Shown: positions 26,938 through 38,926, counted from the stretch's first letter. The stretch is DNA of 64,000 nt from Kineothrix sp. IPX-CK (GCF_039134705.1 NZ_CP146256.1:1426001-1490000); one strand, 5' to 3'. The notes: generated by a model from the sequence alone, not told the origin. Translations and numbers: made by a program.

Positions 26938-27636
26938 ATGTTGGAACTTGTACGGACCATAGATTGGAGTCCCCTTTTTATTTCCCTCAAGACCGGCATC
27001 GTATCAACGATTCTTGCATTTTTAATGGGAATTGGGGCTGCCAGGCTGATTATGAAGGTAAACAGCACCGCAAAGGCCGTCCTGGATGGCATTCTGACAT
27101 TACCGTTGGTGCTGCCGCCTACGGTGGCCGGTTTTTTCCTGCTTTTGATATTCAGCTTAAGACGGCCGTTTGGTTCTTTTCTGTATACGAACTTTGACAT
27201 CAAGATGGTACAGACCTGGCCGGGCTGTGTGATTGCGGCGTTTGTGATCGCATTTCCGCTGATGTATCGGAATGCAAGGGCGGCATTCGAGCAGGTGGAT
27301 ATTAATATGATTTATGCGGGACGCACGCTGGGACTTACCGAGAGCACCATATTCTGGAAGGTGATAGTTCCTATCGCAGGTCCGGGTCTGGCCTCAGGAA
27401 CGGTTCTGGCATTTGCAAGGTCTATCGGGGAATATGGAGCTACGGCTATGCTGGCTGGAAATATCCTGGGAAAGACAAGAACGGTATCCGTAGCAATAGC
27501 GTCGGAAGTTGCTGCCGGAAACTGGGACGTGGCCGGGTTATGGGTATGTGTGATTGTCATCCTGTCATTTTTTGTCGTGACATTGATTAACTATATCTCT
27601 GGAAAAGGGATAAAGAATATGAACAGGTGGATGTAA
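26938..27636 (+). CDS. modB: Molybdate ABC transporter permease
   Basis: 232-residue membrane protein with five or so hydrophobic helices. The ModB features are TLPLVLPPTVAGFFLL near residue 60 and the ATPase-docking EAA-like segment AGRTLGLTESTIFWKVIVP. ARSIGEYGATAMLAGNI follows. ATG 26938 has GGGGGTG before it; ATG 26911 is the longer alternative. It sits between modA and modC in one operon. Confidence 0.95.
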   Translation: MLELVRTIDWSPLFISLKTGIVSTILAFLMGIGAARLIMKVNSTAKAVLDGILTLPLVLPPTVAGFFLLLIFSLRRPFGSFLYTNFDIKMVQTWPGCVIAAFVIAFPLMYRNARAAFEQVDINMIYAGRTLGLTESTIFWKVIVPIAGPGLASGTVLAFARSIGEYGATAMLAGNILGKTRTVSVAIASEVAAGNWDVAGLWVCVIVILSFFVVTLINYISGKGIKNMNRWM

Positions 27637-27637
27637 T

Positions 27638-28705
<1,068 letters not shown>

Positions 28706-28809
28706 AAGAGGGCCTTTCTATACCGAAATCGTCAGAAAACAACTCGGTACTGTTAAAAAATAGTGAAAATAGGATTCAAATGAGAAATTTTTTTGTTTAT
28801 TGTGCAATA

Positions 28810-28838
28810 TTGAATTTAAGAAGGAAAAACAATATAGT
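28810..28838 (+). promoter_or_regulatory. nif operon promoter
   Basis: TTGAAT (28810-28815), a 17-bp spacer and TATAGT (28833-28838) match a sigma-A promoter. No sigma-54 GG-N10-GC element was seen. The transcript would start near 28845, giving a leader of about 107 nt before nifH. No gene lies in 28706-28951. Confidence 0.7.
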
Positions 28839-28890
28839 TAATACATCCTAAGTAGTCGACGAAGCTTCAGGGAAGACATATTGTTACGAA

Positions 28891-29770
<880 letters not shown>

Positions 29771-29794
29771 ATTCCCTCAGGAAGGAGAATAGTT

Positions 29795-30118
29795 ATGTTA
29801 TTAGTAAGAGCAATCGTAAGACCTGAAAAGTCAGGGTATGTAATGAAGGAAGCGGCAGAGGCAGGATTTCAGGCAGTAACAAAAATGGATGTATTTGGGC
29901 GGGGCAAGCAGAAAGGAATCCAGGTCGGAGAAATCTATTATGATGAAATTCCAAAAGAAATGCTGATGTTTTTCTGTAATGATGAAGATAAGGATGATCT
30001 GGTCAAGGTGATTTTAAGAACGGCAAAAACAGGTGAAGGCAATTTCGGTGACGGACGTATCTTCATCTCCCCGGTAGAGGATGCTTATACCATCAGCAGC
30101 GGAAAACAGGGGTTATGA
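29795..30118 (+). CDS. nifI1: Nitrogenase-associated PII-like protein NifI1
   Basis: 107 residues of GlnB/PII fold: LLVRAIVRPEKSGYVMKEAA at the start, KMDVFGRGKQKGI leading to the T-loop, and GEGNFGDGRIFISPVEDAY near the C-terminus. In methanogens and anaerobic bacteria NifI1 and NifI2 form a complex that binds NifDK and blocks it when ammonia is present, released by 2-oxoglutarate. The location between nifH and nifD is diagnostic. Confidence 0.95.
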   Translation: MLLVRAIVRPEKSGYVMKEAAEAGFQAVTKMDVFGRGKQKGIQVGEIYYDEIPKEMLMFFCNDEDKDDLVKVILRTAKTGEGNFGDGRIFISPVEDAYTISSGKQGL

Positions 30119-30148
30119 GACGGTATTTCAGGAAAGAGGAGGAAGGCG

Positions 30149-30532
30149 ATGAAAGAAGTAATGGCGTTTATCCGTACCAACAAAGTAAATGCAACAAAAA
30201 AGGCTTTGGCGGAAGGCGGTTTTCCGGCATTCACCTGCAGACCGGTGCTTGGAAGAGGCAAGAAAAGTATCGATCCCGAGTTATTATCGATTGTAATGCA
30301 GAGTGGAGAACTGCCTCTTAACATGTCGGGCGAACATTTGACAGAGGCATTCCGGCTGATTCCAAAGAGATTTATTACATTGATCATGGAAGACAGTGAG
30401 GCACCAAAAGCTGTAGAAATCCTGATCAAGGCCAATCAAACGGGAAATCCGGGAGACGGAAAAATATTTGTTCTTCCGATTAATGAAGCATATACGGTCA
30501 GAAGCGGCGAGAAGACGGTAGAAGCTTATTAG
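30149..30532 (+). CDS. nifI2: Nitrogenase-associated PII-like protein NifI2
   Basis: 127 residues of PII fold with the longer T-loop typical of NifI2. Visible landmarks are VMAFIRTNKVNATKKALAEG, CRPVLGRGKK, and NPGDGKIFVLPINEAYTVRS. It acts with NifI1 as the ammonia-responsive switch on dinitrogenase. It follows nifI1 by 30 bp and precedes nifD by 11 bp. Confidence 0.95.
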   Translation: MKEVMAFIRTNKVNATKKALAEGGFPAFTCRPVLGRGKKSIDPELLSIVMQSGELPLNMSGEHLTEAFRLIPKRFITLIMEDSEAPKAVEILIKANQTGNPGDGKIFVLPINEAYTVRSGEKTVEAY

Positions 30533-30543
30533 GAGGCGAAATC

Positions 30544-32142
30544 ATGGCAAAAGAAAGAGATGAATTATTAGATAAATACTCGGTGCGGGTATTCAAAAAC
30601 AGAAAGAGTCATATCACCCAACTGGAATTCAGTGATGCTCCGGATGAGATTGCGGCCAATACCCGCGCGATTCCCGGCATTGTAACCGCCAGAGGCTGCT
30701 GCTATGCAGGCTGCAAGGGGGTGGTCGTGGGACCGATGAAGGATGCCGTCGTTATTACCCATGGACCTATCGGATGTGCCTTTTATTCGTGGGGCACCAG
30801 AAGGAATAAAGCGAAGTCTTCCTACGAGGGAGAACCTAATTTTATACCGTATTCCTTCTGTACCGACATGAGGGCGCCGGATATCGTATTCGGCGGAGAA
30901 AAGAAGCTGGAGGCAGGAATTGATGAGATCATGCAGATGTTCAGCCCCAAGTGTATCTTTATCTGCTCAACCTGTCCCATTGGGTTGATCGGAGATGATG
31001 TGCAGGCGGTTGCGCGCCGGGTGGAAGAAAAATATGGGATAACGGCAGTGGGATATTCCTGTGAAGGTTATAAAGGCGTTTCCCAGTCGGCAGGACATCA
31101 TATCGCGAACAACGGATTGATGCGCTATGTTATTGGGAAAGGTGAAAAAGCTCCAAAAACGAAGTATAGCATTAATATCCTGGGCGAATATAATATCGGC
31201 GGTGATGGCTGGGAGCAGGAGCGGGTCTTGAAGAAAATAGGGTATGAGGTAGTATCGGTATTTACCGGAGACGGTTCCTACGAAACTATGAAAAATGCCC
31301 ATTTGGCAGATTTGAACCTGGTCATGTGCCACCGTTCCATTAATTATATCGCAGAAATGATGAAGACTAAATACGGTATCGACTGGCTGAAAGTGAACTT
31401 CATCGGTGTGGGAGCCACCTGCAAGTCACTTCGTATGATGGCTGAGTATTTCAATGATCCGGAGCTGACGAAGCGGACAGAGGAAGTGATTGCAGAGGAG
31501 CTGGCAGAGATTCAGGAAGATATGGAATATTATAAGTCCAAACTGAAGGGCAAGACAGCCGGTATCTTCGTTGGAGGTTCCAGATCTCATCATTACCAGC
31601 TTCTGCTAAAAGATTTCGGGATAGATACTACCATCGCAGGATATGAGTTTGCACATAGGGATGACTATGAAGGCCGTGAGATTATTCCACAGATCAAAGC
31701 GGATGCCGATTCCAAGAACATCGAGGAAATCACCGTAGAGCGGGAAGAAGGATATAAGGACCGCTATACGGAGGAGGAACTGGCCGGAATGCGGGCAGCC
31801 GGAGTAGAGCTGGATACTTATGGCGGTATGATCAGGGACATGAAGAAAGGTCATATAGTGGTGGATGATTACAACATGTTTGAAACAGACCAGCTGATTG
31901 AGAAATATAAGCCTGATATTTTCTTCTCCGGCATCAAAGACAAATATGCAATCCAGCATGGAGGAGTTGTATCCAGACAGATGCATTCCTATGATTATTC
32001 CGGTCCTTATGCGGGATTCCGGGGAGCTGTTATTTTTGGCAGAGATATAACCATGAGTCTGTATACCAATGCATGGGCGCTGGTAACCCCGCCGTGGAAG
32101 ACAGCACCGATGCTGGAAGGAAGTTTAGGAGGTGGAAAATAG
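30544..32142 (+). CDS. nifD: Nitrogenase molybdenum-iron protein alpha chain
   Basis: 532 residues, resembling Clostridium pasteurianum NifD including its ~50-residue insertion (about 380-430, EITVEREEGYKDRYTEEELA). P-cluster ligands: Cys52 (ARGCCYAGCKG), Cys78 (GPIGC) and Cys144 (STCPIGLIGDD). FeMo-cofactor ligands: Cys262 (NLVMCHRS) and His481 (RQMHSYDY). SQSAGHH (near 180) holds the substrate-reduction histidine. No vnfG/anfG delta subunit gene follows, so this is the Mo enzyme. Its TAG overlaps the nifK GTG. Confidence 0.97.
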   Translation: MAKERDELLDKYSVRVFKNRKSHITQLEFSDAPDEIAANTRAIPGIVTARGCCYAGCKGVVVGPMKDAVVITHGPIGCAFYSWGTRRNKAKSSYEGEPNFIPYSFCTDMRAPDIVFGGEKKLEAGIDEIMQMFSPKCIFICSTCPIGLIGDDVQAVARRVEEKYGITAVGYSCEGYKGVSQSAGHHIANNGLMRYVIGKGEKAPKTKYSINILGEYNIGGDGWEQERVLKKIGYEVVSVFTGDGSYETMKNAHLADLNLVMCHRSINYIAEMMKTKYGIDWLKVNFIGVGATCKSLRMMAEYFNDPELTKRTEEVIAEELAEIQEDMEYYKSKLKGKTAGIFVGGSRSHHYQLLLKDFGIDTTIAGYEFAHRDDYEGREIIPQIKADADSKNIEEITVEREEGYKDRYTEEELAGMRAAGVELDTYGGMIRDMKKGHIVVDDYNMFETDQLIEKYKPDIFFSGIKDKYAIQHGGVVSRQMHSYDYSGPYAGFRGAVIFGRDITMSLYTNAWALVTPPWKTAPMLEGSLGGGK

Positions 32143-33515
32143 TGCTTGAATTAACGCCAAAAGAGATTATGGAAAAACGTCATATCACCATAAATCCATG
32201 TAAGACCTGTGAGCCGGTGGGAGCTATGTTCTGTGCTCTGGGTGTGGAAAACTGTATGCCCCACTCACATGGTTCCCAGGGATGCTGTTCTTATCACAGA
32301 ACGGTACTCAGCCGTCATTTTAAAGAGCCGGCTCTGGCATCTTCCAGTTCCTTTACAGAGGGGGCTTCTGTATTCGGAGGAAGAAGCAATATTAATACGG
32401 CAGTGAAAAATATCTTTGATATCTATAATCCGGATATCATTGCCATACATACCACCTGCTTATCAGAGACCATCGGCGATGACGTAGGTTCTTATATTCT
32501 GGATATGGAGATTCCGGATGATAAGAAAGTATTGTTTGCCAGTACGCCGTCCTATGAAGGCTCCCACATTCAGGGATTCTCCAACATGGTAATCGGTTTC
32601 ATGAAATATCTTACTAAAAAAACGGGCGCACCCAACGGAAAAACTGCTATTTTTCCAGGCTGGGTCAATCCCGGGGACGATCGGGAATTAAAAAGAATTG
32701 CAGCTCTGATGGGAGCCCATTATATCTATTTTCCTGATCACGACGGGACGCTGGATCATCCCATGGATGGAAAAAATGATTATTTTCATCCGCATGCCGG
32801 AACGCCGCTGGCAGATTTGGAGGCTCTGGGCGACTGTGAGAAGCTGATTTCCATGGGGACTTACTGCAGCCAGGAACCGTCGGATTATATGAAACGGCAG
32901 TTTGGTACGCCTTATGCTAATATTCCTCTTCCTGTAGGAGTAGCGCTGACAGATCGCTATGTGACAGAACTTCGAAAGATTACCAAACAGGAGGTACCAA
33001 AGGAACTGGAGGATGAAAGAGGACGCTTGATCGATCTGATGCTGGATTCCCATCAGTATACCTATAAGAAAAGGGTGGCCATTTATGGAGATCCGGATAT
33101 TGTTTATGCATTTACATCACTTTGTCTGGAACTTAGTATGATTCCTAAATACGTCATTACCGGTACTCCCAAAGAAAGCTGGGTAAAAGAGATTACAGCG
33201 CTGATGAATCAATACGGAGTGGATGAGTCGGAATATGTGGTAAAAGCCGATACGGACTTATTCTATTTGCACCAATTGATTAAAAATGAGGGAGTGGATA
33301 TGCTTCTGGGATTCAGTTACGGCAAGCAGATTGCGAAAGCGGAGGACATTCCCATGGTCAGAATGGGATTTCCGGTGCTTGACCGGTATGGAAATCCAAT
33401 CCAGGCTACTGTCGGTTATGCCGGTGGAATACGGTATGTGGAAAAAATTGTTGATGCCCTGATGGACCGGCAGGACCGGGATGCGCTGGATGAGGATTTT
33501 GATGTTGTCATGTAG
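32142..33515 (+). CDS. nifK: Nitrogenase molybdenum-iron protein beta chain
   Basis: 457 residues, short like C. pasteurianum NifK because it lacks the N-terminal extension of proteobacterial forms. GTG 32142 shares its G with the nifD stop (TAGTG) and has AGGAGGTGG upstream. Conserved P-cluster regions are PHSHGSQGCCSYHRTVLSRH and HTTCLSETIGDD; NPCKTCEPVGAM lies at the start. SSSFTEGASVFGG is also typical. It pairs with NifD as the alpha2beta2 dinitrogenase. Confidence 0.97.
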   Translation: MLELTPKEIMEKRHITINPCKTCEPVGAMFCALGVENCMPHSHGSQGCCSYHRTVLSRHFKEPALASSSSFTEGASVFGGRSNINTAVKNIFDIYNPDIIAIHTTCLSETIGDDVGSYILDMEIPDDKKVLFASTPSYEGSHIQGFSNMVIGFMKYLTKKTGAPNGKTAIFPGWVNPGDDRELKRIAALMGAHYIYFPDHDGTLDHPMDGKNDYFHPHAGTPLADLEALGDCEKLISMGTYCSQEPSDYMKRQFGTPYANIPLPVGVALTDRYVTELRKITKQEVPKELEDERGRLIDLMLDSHQYTYKKRVAIYGDPDIVYAFTSLCLELSMIPKYVITGTPKESWVKEITALMNQYGVDESEYVVKADTDLFYLHQLIKNEGVDMLLGFSYGKQIAKAEDIPMVRMGFPVLDRYGNPIQATVGYAGGIRYVEKIVDALMDRQDRDALDEDFDVVM

Positions 33516-33591
33516 GGTTATGGTAACTCAACTGCATAGCACCTGGGAGGGAGGCCCCCTCCCTATTGTTATATGAGAGAGGAGCGGTTGT

Positions 33592-34935
33592 ATGGGAAAT
33601 ATACTGGATGCCAGGAAGAATTCTATTTTGTTTAAAGATGACTGCGGCGGGCAAGGAAGCGGAATCTGCTGTGACAGTGACAGTGTATCAGGAGCGGTAT
33701 CCCAAAGAGCCTGCGTTTACTGCGGTGCCCGGGTGGTATTAAATCCCATTACGGATGCGTACCATATTATACATGGACCTATCGGCTGTTCCAGCTATAC
33801 ATGGGATATCCGGGGATCCCTTACCAGCGGAGAGGATATCTACCGAAACAGTTTTTCTACGGATTTACAGGAGACAGATATCATCTTTGGAGGAGTAAGA
33901 AAGCTGGAAGCCGCGGTAGATGAATTGATGAACGCCCACCGGTCAGCAAAGCTGATTTTTATCTATGCAACTTGTATAGTCGGTGTAATAGGGGATGATG
34001 TGGACGCAGTATGCCGGACGAAGTCCGCGCAATATGAGATTCCGGTGATTCCGGTCAAATCCCCGGGATTTTCCGGCAATAAGTCCACCGGATACCGGAT
34101 GGCGTGCGATGCGATTATGGAAGTCCTGTGTCCTCATAAGACAGAGAAAAAGCATGGAACTATCAATATTCTTGGTGATTTTAACCTTGCAGGAGAAATG
34201 TGGATCATCAAAAATTATTTTAAGAAAATTGGAATAGAGGTAATCTGCGGATTTACCGGAGACGCCAGGTATGATGATATGTGCAGGGCACCAGGAGCTT
34301 CCTTAAATATTGTTCAGTGTGCCGGTTCCAGTACCTATCTGGCTCAGCGGATGGAAGAAGAATTCGGAATTCCTTATATCAAAGTCAGTTTCTTTGGCGT
34401 AGAGGATACAACAGCTTCCTTGGTCCGGGTGGCGGAAGCGCTTGGAGATGAGGCAGCCAGAGAGAAAGCGGTAATGTTCTGTATGGAAGAAACCGAGAAG
34501 CTGCAAGGTTTTCTCGCCAAATATACAAAGAGTTTAAAAGGGAAAAAGGCAGCAATCTATGTGGGCGGCGGATTTAAGGCCATTTCTCTGATACGCCAGT
34601 TTGCCGTAGTGGGAATACAGACGGTACTGGTGGGAACCCAGACGGGGAAAAAAGAGGAATATGAGGTCATCGAAAGTCTGGTGGATCAGGATACGGTTAT
34701 CCTGGATGATGCCAACCCGGCGGAACTTGAGACATTTATGAAGGAAAAGGGTGCGGATATCCTGGTGGGAGGTGTCAAGGAACGTCCGCTGGCTTATAAG
34801 CTGGGAGTGGCATTCTGTGATCATAACCACGAGAGGAAACATCCTCTGGCAGGATTCGAAGGAGTTTATAACTTTACGCGGGAGATCGACCGCAGTATAA
34901 ATAATCCGGTTTGGGAATACGTGAAAGTCCTTTGA
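33592..34935 (+). CDS. nifE: FeMo-cofactor scaffold protein NifE
   Basis: 447 residues, NifD-like. ACVYCGARVVLNPITDAYHI, HGPIGCSSYTWDIRGSLTSG and YATCIVGVIGDD match NifE. CAGSSTYLAQRMEEEFGIPY follows. NifE and NifN form the scaffold on which the NifB-cofactor matures with Mo and homocitrate. Here its partner is the NifN part of a NifN-NifB fusion just downstream. Confidence 0.95.
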   Translation: MGNILDARKNSILFKDDCGGQGSGICCDSDSVSGAVSQRACVYCGARVVLNPITDAYHIIHGPIGCSSYTWDIRGSLTSGEDIYRNSFSTDLQETDIIFGGVRKLEAAVDELMNAHRSAKLIFIYATCIVGVIGDDVDAVCRTKSAQYEIPVIPVKSPGFSGNKSTGYRMACDAIMEVLCPHKTEKKHGTINILGDFNLAGEMWIIKNYFKKIGIEVICGFTGDARYDDMCRAPGASLNIVQCAGSSTYLAQRMEEEFGIPYIKVSFFGVEDTTASLVRVAEALGDEAAREKAVMFCMEETEKLQGFLAKYTKSLKGKKAAIYVGGGFKAISLIRQFAVVGIQTVLVGTQTGKKEEYEVIESLVDQDTVILDDANPAELETFMKEKGADILVGGVKERPLAYKLGVAFCDHNHERKHPLAGFEGVYNFTREIDRSINNPVWEYVKVL

Positions 34936-34964
34936 AAAACTGACAGCGGAAAGGTGGAAGAGAT

Positions 34965-37607
34965 ATGAAAAGTGAAATAAAACCACTTGTAAATATAAAT
35001 ATTAATCCATGTAAAATGTGTATGCCCATGGGAAGTGCAACCGCATTTCACGGAATAAAAAAATGTATGACGATCCTGCATGGTTCCCAGGGATGTGCGA
35101 CTTACATACGGCGCCATATGGCGACCCATTACAATGAGCCGGTGGATATTGCCTCTTCTTCCCTGACAGAACAGGGAACAGTATACGGAGGAAATTCAAA
35201 TTTAAAAAAAGGTCTGAAAAATCTGATTGAACTCTATCATCCGGATGTCATCGGCGTAATGACTACTTGTCTGGCCGAGACGATTGGAGAAGATGTACCG
35301 GGAATCATCGATGAGTTCTATGAAGAGAATCCGGGATATCGGGATATCCATATCATATCCTGCTCGTCGCCGGGATATGGAGGGAGCCAGTATGAAGGAT
35401 ATTTTGAGGCGTTGTATGCCATTGCTTTGTCCGTACCGATGGAAACAGAAGAGAATGACAGAATTAATGTGATAACGGCACCATTAAGTCCGGCGGACAT
35501 ACGGTATTTAAAGCAGGTGTTTCGGATATTCGGACTGAAGCCGATTCTCCTGCCGGATATTTCAGATAATCTGGATGGAATTCATGCAAAGGAGTATGAC
35601 CGGCTTCCCCAGGGGGGAACCGATATTGGGGAAATCCGGAAAATGGGCGGTGCCAGGATGACTCTGGAACTGAGTGGGTTGACACACAAACATTCTGTGG
35701 GTGATTTGCTCCTTCAAAAGTATGGGGTACCCTGCAAAAAACTGAATCTGCCGGTGGGGCTGCGGGACACGGATGCATTTTTTCAGGTCTTGTCCGAGCT
35801 GGCAGGTATTCAGGTTCCGGATGAAATCAAAGCGGAGCGGGGCAGATACCTTGATGCAATGATTGATTCCCACAAATATAATTCAGCAGGACGCGCGGTG
35901 GTATTCGGGGAACCGGACCTGATACTTTCCACGGTCCGCCTGATGTGCGAGAGTGGTGTCATGCCGGTGGTATGCGCATGTGGGGCTGCCTGTCCGGAAT
36001 TGAAGACACTTCTGCTCCCGGAACTGGAAAAGCTGGCGGATATGTATTTCACGGAAGATTATACCGTTGTGGATCAGGCGGATTTTAAAGATATTGAGCA
36101 AATGGCAAAAAGGTTCCATGCCAATATAATGGCAGGAAATTCCGACGGAAGAAGGATCGCCGGGGAAGAAGGGCTTCCGCTCGTCCGCCGTGGATTTCCT
36201 ATCCATGATCATGTAGGAGGGCAGAGGCTGAGGATGCTGGGATATGAAGGGAGTATGGAATATTTGGACGAAATTACTAATACTCTGATCGATACAACGG
36301 AGACAACATTCAGGGAACAGCTTTATGATACGTATTACAAAGGCTCTCTCATTGATGAGAAAGGAGCCGAGTCTTCTGATGAAACAGAATCCAAACGGGA
36401 TATTATGCAAAAAAAGACAATGGAACATCCATGCTACAATTGTGGCGCTCATAAATACGCCAGAATTCATCTTCCGGTAGCACCGGCCTGTAATGTTCAG
36501 TGCAATTATTGCGTGAGAAAATTTGACTGTCAGAATGAGAGCCGTCCGGGGGTTACTTCCAAAATACTGACGCCCATGGAGGCGCTTGAGCGGTACCGTC
36601 TGGTGAAAGAAAAGATGCCTAACTTAACTGTGGCAGGTATTGCGGGGCCTGGTGATGCACTGGCCAATTGGGAAGAAGTGAGTGAAACCTTCCGGCTGAT
36701 CCGCAAATATGACCCGGAGGTAACCTTCTGCCTCTCAACAAACGGGCTGATGCTCCCGATGCATGCGAAGGAGATTGCAGAACTTGGCATATCCCATGTG
36801 ACGGTTACGCTGAATGCGGTAGACCCTCATATCAGCGGCCAGATATATAAGTACATCCGGTTTATGGGACAGAGCTATGAAGAAGATGCAGCCGGGGCGA
36901 TCATGGTGTCCAACCAGCTGGCGGGAATCCGTATGCTGGTGGAAAGCCACATCATTGTCAAAATCAATATTGTAACGATTCGGGGAATTAATGAAATGCA
37001 TATTCCCGAGATTGTGAGGACTGTAAAGGATTTGGGATGTTATATCACCAATATCATGCAGTTGATTCCGGTAGAAGGAAGCACGTTTGAACGTCTGGAG
37101 CCGATTCCATTGAAACGGATTCAGGAAATTCGTAAGGAATGTGAAACAATTATGCCGCAGATGTATCACTGCCAGCACTGCAGGGCGGATGCCGTGGGGA
37201 CTCTGGATAAAGACCAGTCCATCGATTTGGGCGGCGCAGTGAATCCGGTGAAGGAGACTGTCCTGACAGAGGCGCCGGTACGATTCGCGGTGGCATCCAA
37301 AAGCGGTATGATTGTGGACACTCATTTCGGCCATGCAAAGGAATTCTATATCTATGATTATGTGGATGGAGAGGTCCGTTTCATCGGAAGGAGGAGCGTG
37401 GAGCAGTACTGCAATAGTGTGGAGGAATGTGGAGAGAAAGAAGATAATATTCAGAAGATCATCACAACATTGGATGGCTGCCATGGTGTTATCGCTCTGC
37501 GTATCGGTGCAGGGCCGAGGCAGAAGCTGGAGCAGAAGGGAATCATGGCAATCAATACCTATGATGTGATTGAGGATGCGGTGAGAAAAGCAGTATCCGG
37601 CATATAA
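34965..37607 (+). CDS. nifN-nifB: NifN-NifB fusion protein with C-terminal NifX-like domain
   Basis: 880 residues. Residues 1-~455 are NifN (NINPCKMCMPMGSATAFHGI, LHGSQGCATYIRRH, TTCLAETIGED). A ~30-residue linker leads to NifB from ~486. Its radical-SAM triad is Cys509, Cys513 and Cys516 (CNVQCNYC), and it has NESRPGVTSKILTP and AGIAGPGDALAN. The last ~110 residues are a NifX/NafY-like cofactor-binding domain (THFGHAKEF). The same fusion is known in C. pasteurianum. It joins NifB-co synthesis to the scaffold that receives it. Confidence 0.96.
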   Translation: MKSEIKPLVNININPCKMCMPMGSATAFHGIKKCMTILHGSQGCATYIRRHMATHYNEPVDIASSSLTEQGTVYGGNSNLKKGLKNLIELYHPDVIGVMTTCLAETIGEDVPGIIDEFYEENPGYRDIHIISCSSPGYGGSQYEGYFEALYAIALSVPMETEENDRINVITAPLSPADIRYLKQVFRIFGLKPILLPDISDNLDGIHAKEYDRLPQGGTDIGEIRKMGGARMTLELSGLTHKHSVGDLLLQKYGVPCKKLNLPVGLRDTDAFFQVLSELAGIQVPDEIKAERGRYLDAMIDSHKYNSAGRAVVFGEPDLILSTVRLMCESGVMPVVCACGAACPELKTLLLPELEKLADMYFTEDYTVVDQADFKDIEQMAKRFHANIMAGNSDGRRIAGEEGLPLVRRGFPIHDHVGGQRLRMLGYEGSMEYLDEITNTLIDTTETTFREQLYDTYYKGSLIDEKGAESSDETESKRDIMQKKTMEHPCYNCGAHKYARIHLPVAPACNVQCNYCVRKFDCQNESRPGVTSKILTPMEALERYRLVKEKMPNLTVAGIAGPGDALANWEEVSETFRLIRKYDPEVTFCLSTNGLMLPMHAKEIAELGISHVTVTLNAVDPHISGQIYKYIRFMGQSYEEDAAGAIMVSNQLAGIRMLVESHIIVKINIVTIRGINEMHIPEIVRTVKDLGCYITNIMQLIPVEGSTFERLEPIPLKRIQEIRKECETIMPQMYHCQHCRADAVGTLDKDQSIDLGGAVNPVKETVLTEAPVRFAVASKSGMIVDTHFGHAKEFYIYDYVDGEVRFIGRRSVEQYCNSVEECGEKEDNIQKIITTLDGCHGVIALRIGAGPRQKLEQKGIMAINTYDVIEDAVRKAVSGI

Positions 37608-37623
37608 GAGAAGGAGGAACAAG

Positions 37624-37932
37624 ATGGTACAGCCGAAATATCATGTATTTATCTGCACGAGCTGCAGAATTAACGGAACCCAGAAGGGGTTCTGTTTTCA
37701 GAAAGGAAGCGTTGATCTGGTGCAGGCCTTTATGCAGGAAATCGAGGACAGAGAGCTTTCCGGTGAGGTGGTTCTTAACAATACCGGATGCTTTGGGATT
37801 TGTGACAAAGGACCGATTGTTGTTGTTTATCCGGAAGGCGTCTGGTATGGCAATGTGGCAACAGATGATGTGGAACGAATTTTCGACGAACATTTTGAAG
37901 GCGGGAATCCGGTGAAAGATTTAATGATTTAA
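37624..37932 (+). CDS. [2Fe-2S] ferredoxin of the C. pasteurianum thioredoxin-like type
   Basis: 102 residues, the same length as the classic C. pasteurianum [2Fe-2S] ferredoxin. Cysteines are at 11, 14, 24, 56 and 60 (VFICTSCRINGTQKGFC, TGCFGIC), exactly the pattern of that protein, where 11, 24, 56 and 60 bind the cluster. PIVVVYPEGVWYGNV is also shared. In C. pasteurianum it interacts with the MoFe protein. Its place within this nif operon supports a nitrogenase role. Confidence 0.95.
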   Translation: MVQPKYHVFICTSCRINGTQKGFCFQKGSVDLVQAFMQEIEDRELSGEVVLNNTGCFGICDKGPIVVVYPEGVWYGNVATDDVERIFDEHFEGGNPVKDLMI

Positions 37933-37954
37933 ATTTTCGAAGGGGGGAGACCGT

Positions 37955-38926
37955 ATGGTAAGGATTATCGATGCTACGCTGACAATGTTGGATGGCGGCA
38001 TGGTTACGTCGGCTCAGGCACAGTGCTTTTTGAAACTGCTGCTGGAAATCGGCATTGATGCGGCGGCGGTTTCTCCTGAAATATATGAACTGCTGGAAGG
38101 AAGGATGCCGGAAGGGATGACAGGATATCTGGAGCAGGCGGGAGTTCCGGCAGATTATAAGGAGTACCCGGGCGTTCAATATATCATTTCCACATACTGC
38201 AGCGGGAGAGGGAGATATATCCGTAACTACCAGATTAATGAACTGGTAGAATTGAATATGATTCCCATACAAGACCCGGAGAGGAGATTCCGGCTGACTG
38301 GCCTGGATGATTTACTGACCTTTGAAAGCGGGCGGATTTATGAAAGTGCCATGGAAACGTTGGTAAAGATTGCACCGATTCTTTATCCGGAGGATACATA
38401 TTATTGTGCGACGGCCATAGCGGTCAGCTATCTGCAGCGTTTTAACGGGGCATCGGTGATGACGACGTTCACCGGTATCGGCAGTAAAGCCGCCACGGAG
38501 CAGGTGCTTGCCGCCATGCGGGTAATGAGGCGCCATAAGCCCAACCAGGACCTTACCGGATTAAGGAAGCTCAGACAGCTGTTTGAAGAGATGACCGGTA
38601 CTCCGGTGGATGCTCATGCTCCGGTCATAGGGGAACGGATTTTCTATGTAGAATCCGGAATCCATGTGGACGGAGTATTAAAAAAGCCTTCTAATTATGA
38701 ATCTTACCCGCCAGAGCTGGTGGGAGCCAGACGGGAAATCGTTCTGGGCAAACATTCAGGTAAAGCCTCTGTCAGATATAAGCTGAAAGCGCTGGGACTG
38801 GATGAAAAAGAATATGATGGGGCCAGAATACTTGAGCAGGTAAAGCGGCTTAGTATAAAGAAGGGGAAAGATGTAACCGACCAGGAATTTCTGGAGATTG
38901 CAGGGAGGTGCAGGAACAATGCGTAA
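37955..38926 (+). CDS. nifV-omega: Homocitrate synthase omega subunit (NifV C-terminal type)
   Basis: 323 residues. The C-terminal part has the homocitrate/isopropylmalate synthase subdomain motifs IFYVESGIHVDGVLKKPSNY and REIVLGKHSGKASVRYKL. The N-terminal ~100 residues look like a degenerate start of the barrel (RIIDATLTMLDGGMVTSAQA). C. pasteurianum also splits NifV into omega and alpha subunits in this order. Together they condense acetyl-CoA with 2-oxoglutarate to homocitrate for FeMo-cofactor. Overlaps nifV-alpha by 8 bp. Confidence 0.93.
   Translation: MVRIIDATLTMLDGGMVTSAQAQCFLKLLLEIGIDAAAVSPEIYELLEGRMPEGMTGYLEQAGVPADYKEYPGVQYIISTYCSGRGRYIRNYQINELVELNMIPIQDPERRFRLTGLDDLLTFESGRIYESAMETLVKIAPILYPEDTYYCATAIAVSYLQRFNGASVMTTFTGIGSKAATEQVLAAMRVMRRHKPNQDLTGLRKLRQLFEEMTGTPVDAHAPVIGERIFYVESGIHVDGVLKKPSNYESYPPELVGARREIVLGKHSGKASVRYKLKALGLDEKEYDGARILEQVKRLSIKKGKDVTDQEFLEIAGRCRNNA

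Noticed and set aside
30544..33515. Possibility that nifDK is a V- or Fe-only nitrogenase, prompted by the AnfO-like gene
   Set aside because: NifD has the clostridial Mo-type insertion, no delta-subunit gene is present, and modABC and nifEN/nifV genes accompany it.
36735..37622. 295-residue minus-strand ORF
   Set aside because: It lies wholly antisense to the NifB part of nifN-B, has unnatural composition and no family signal.
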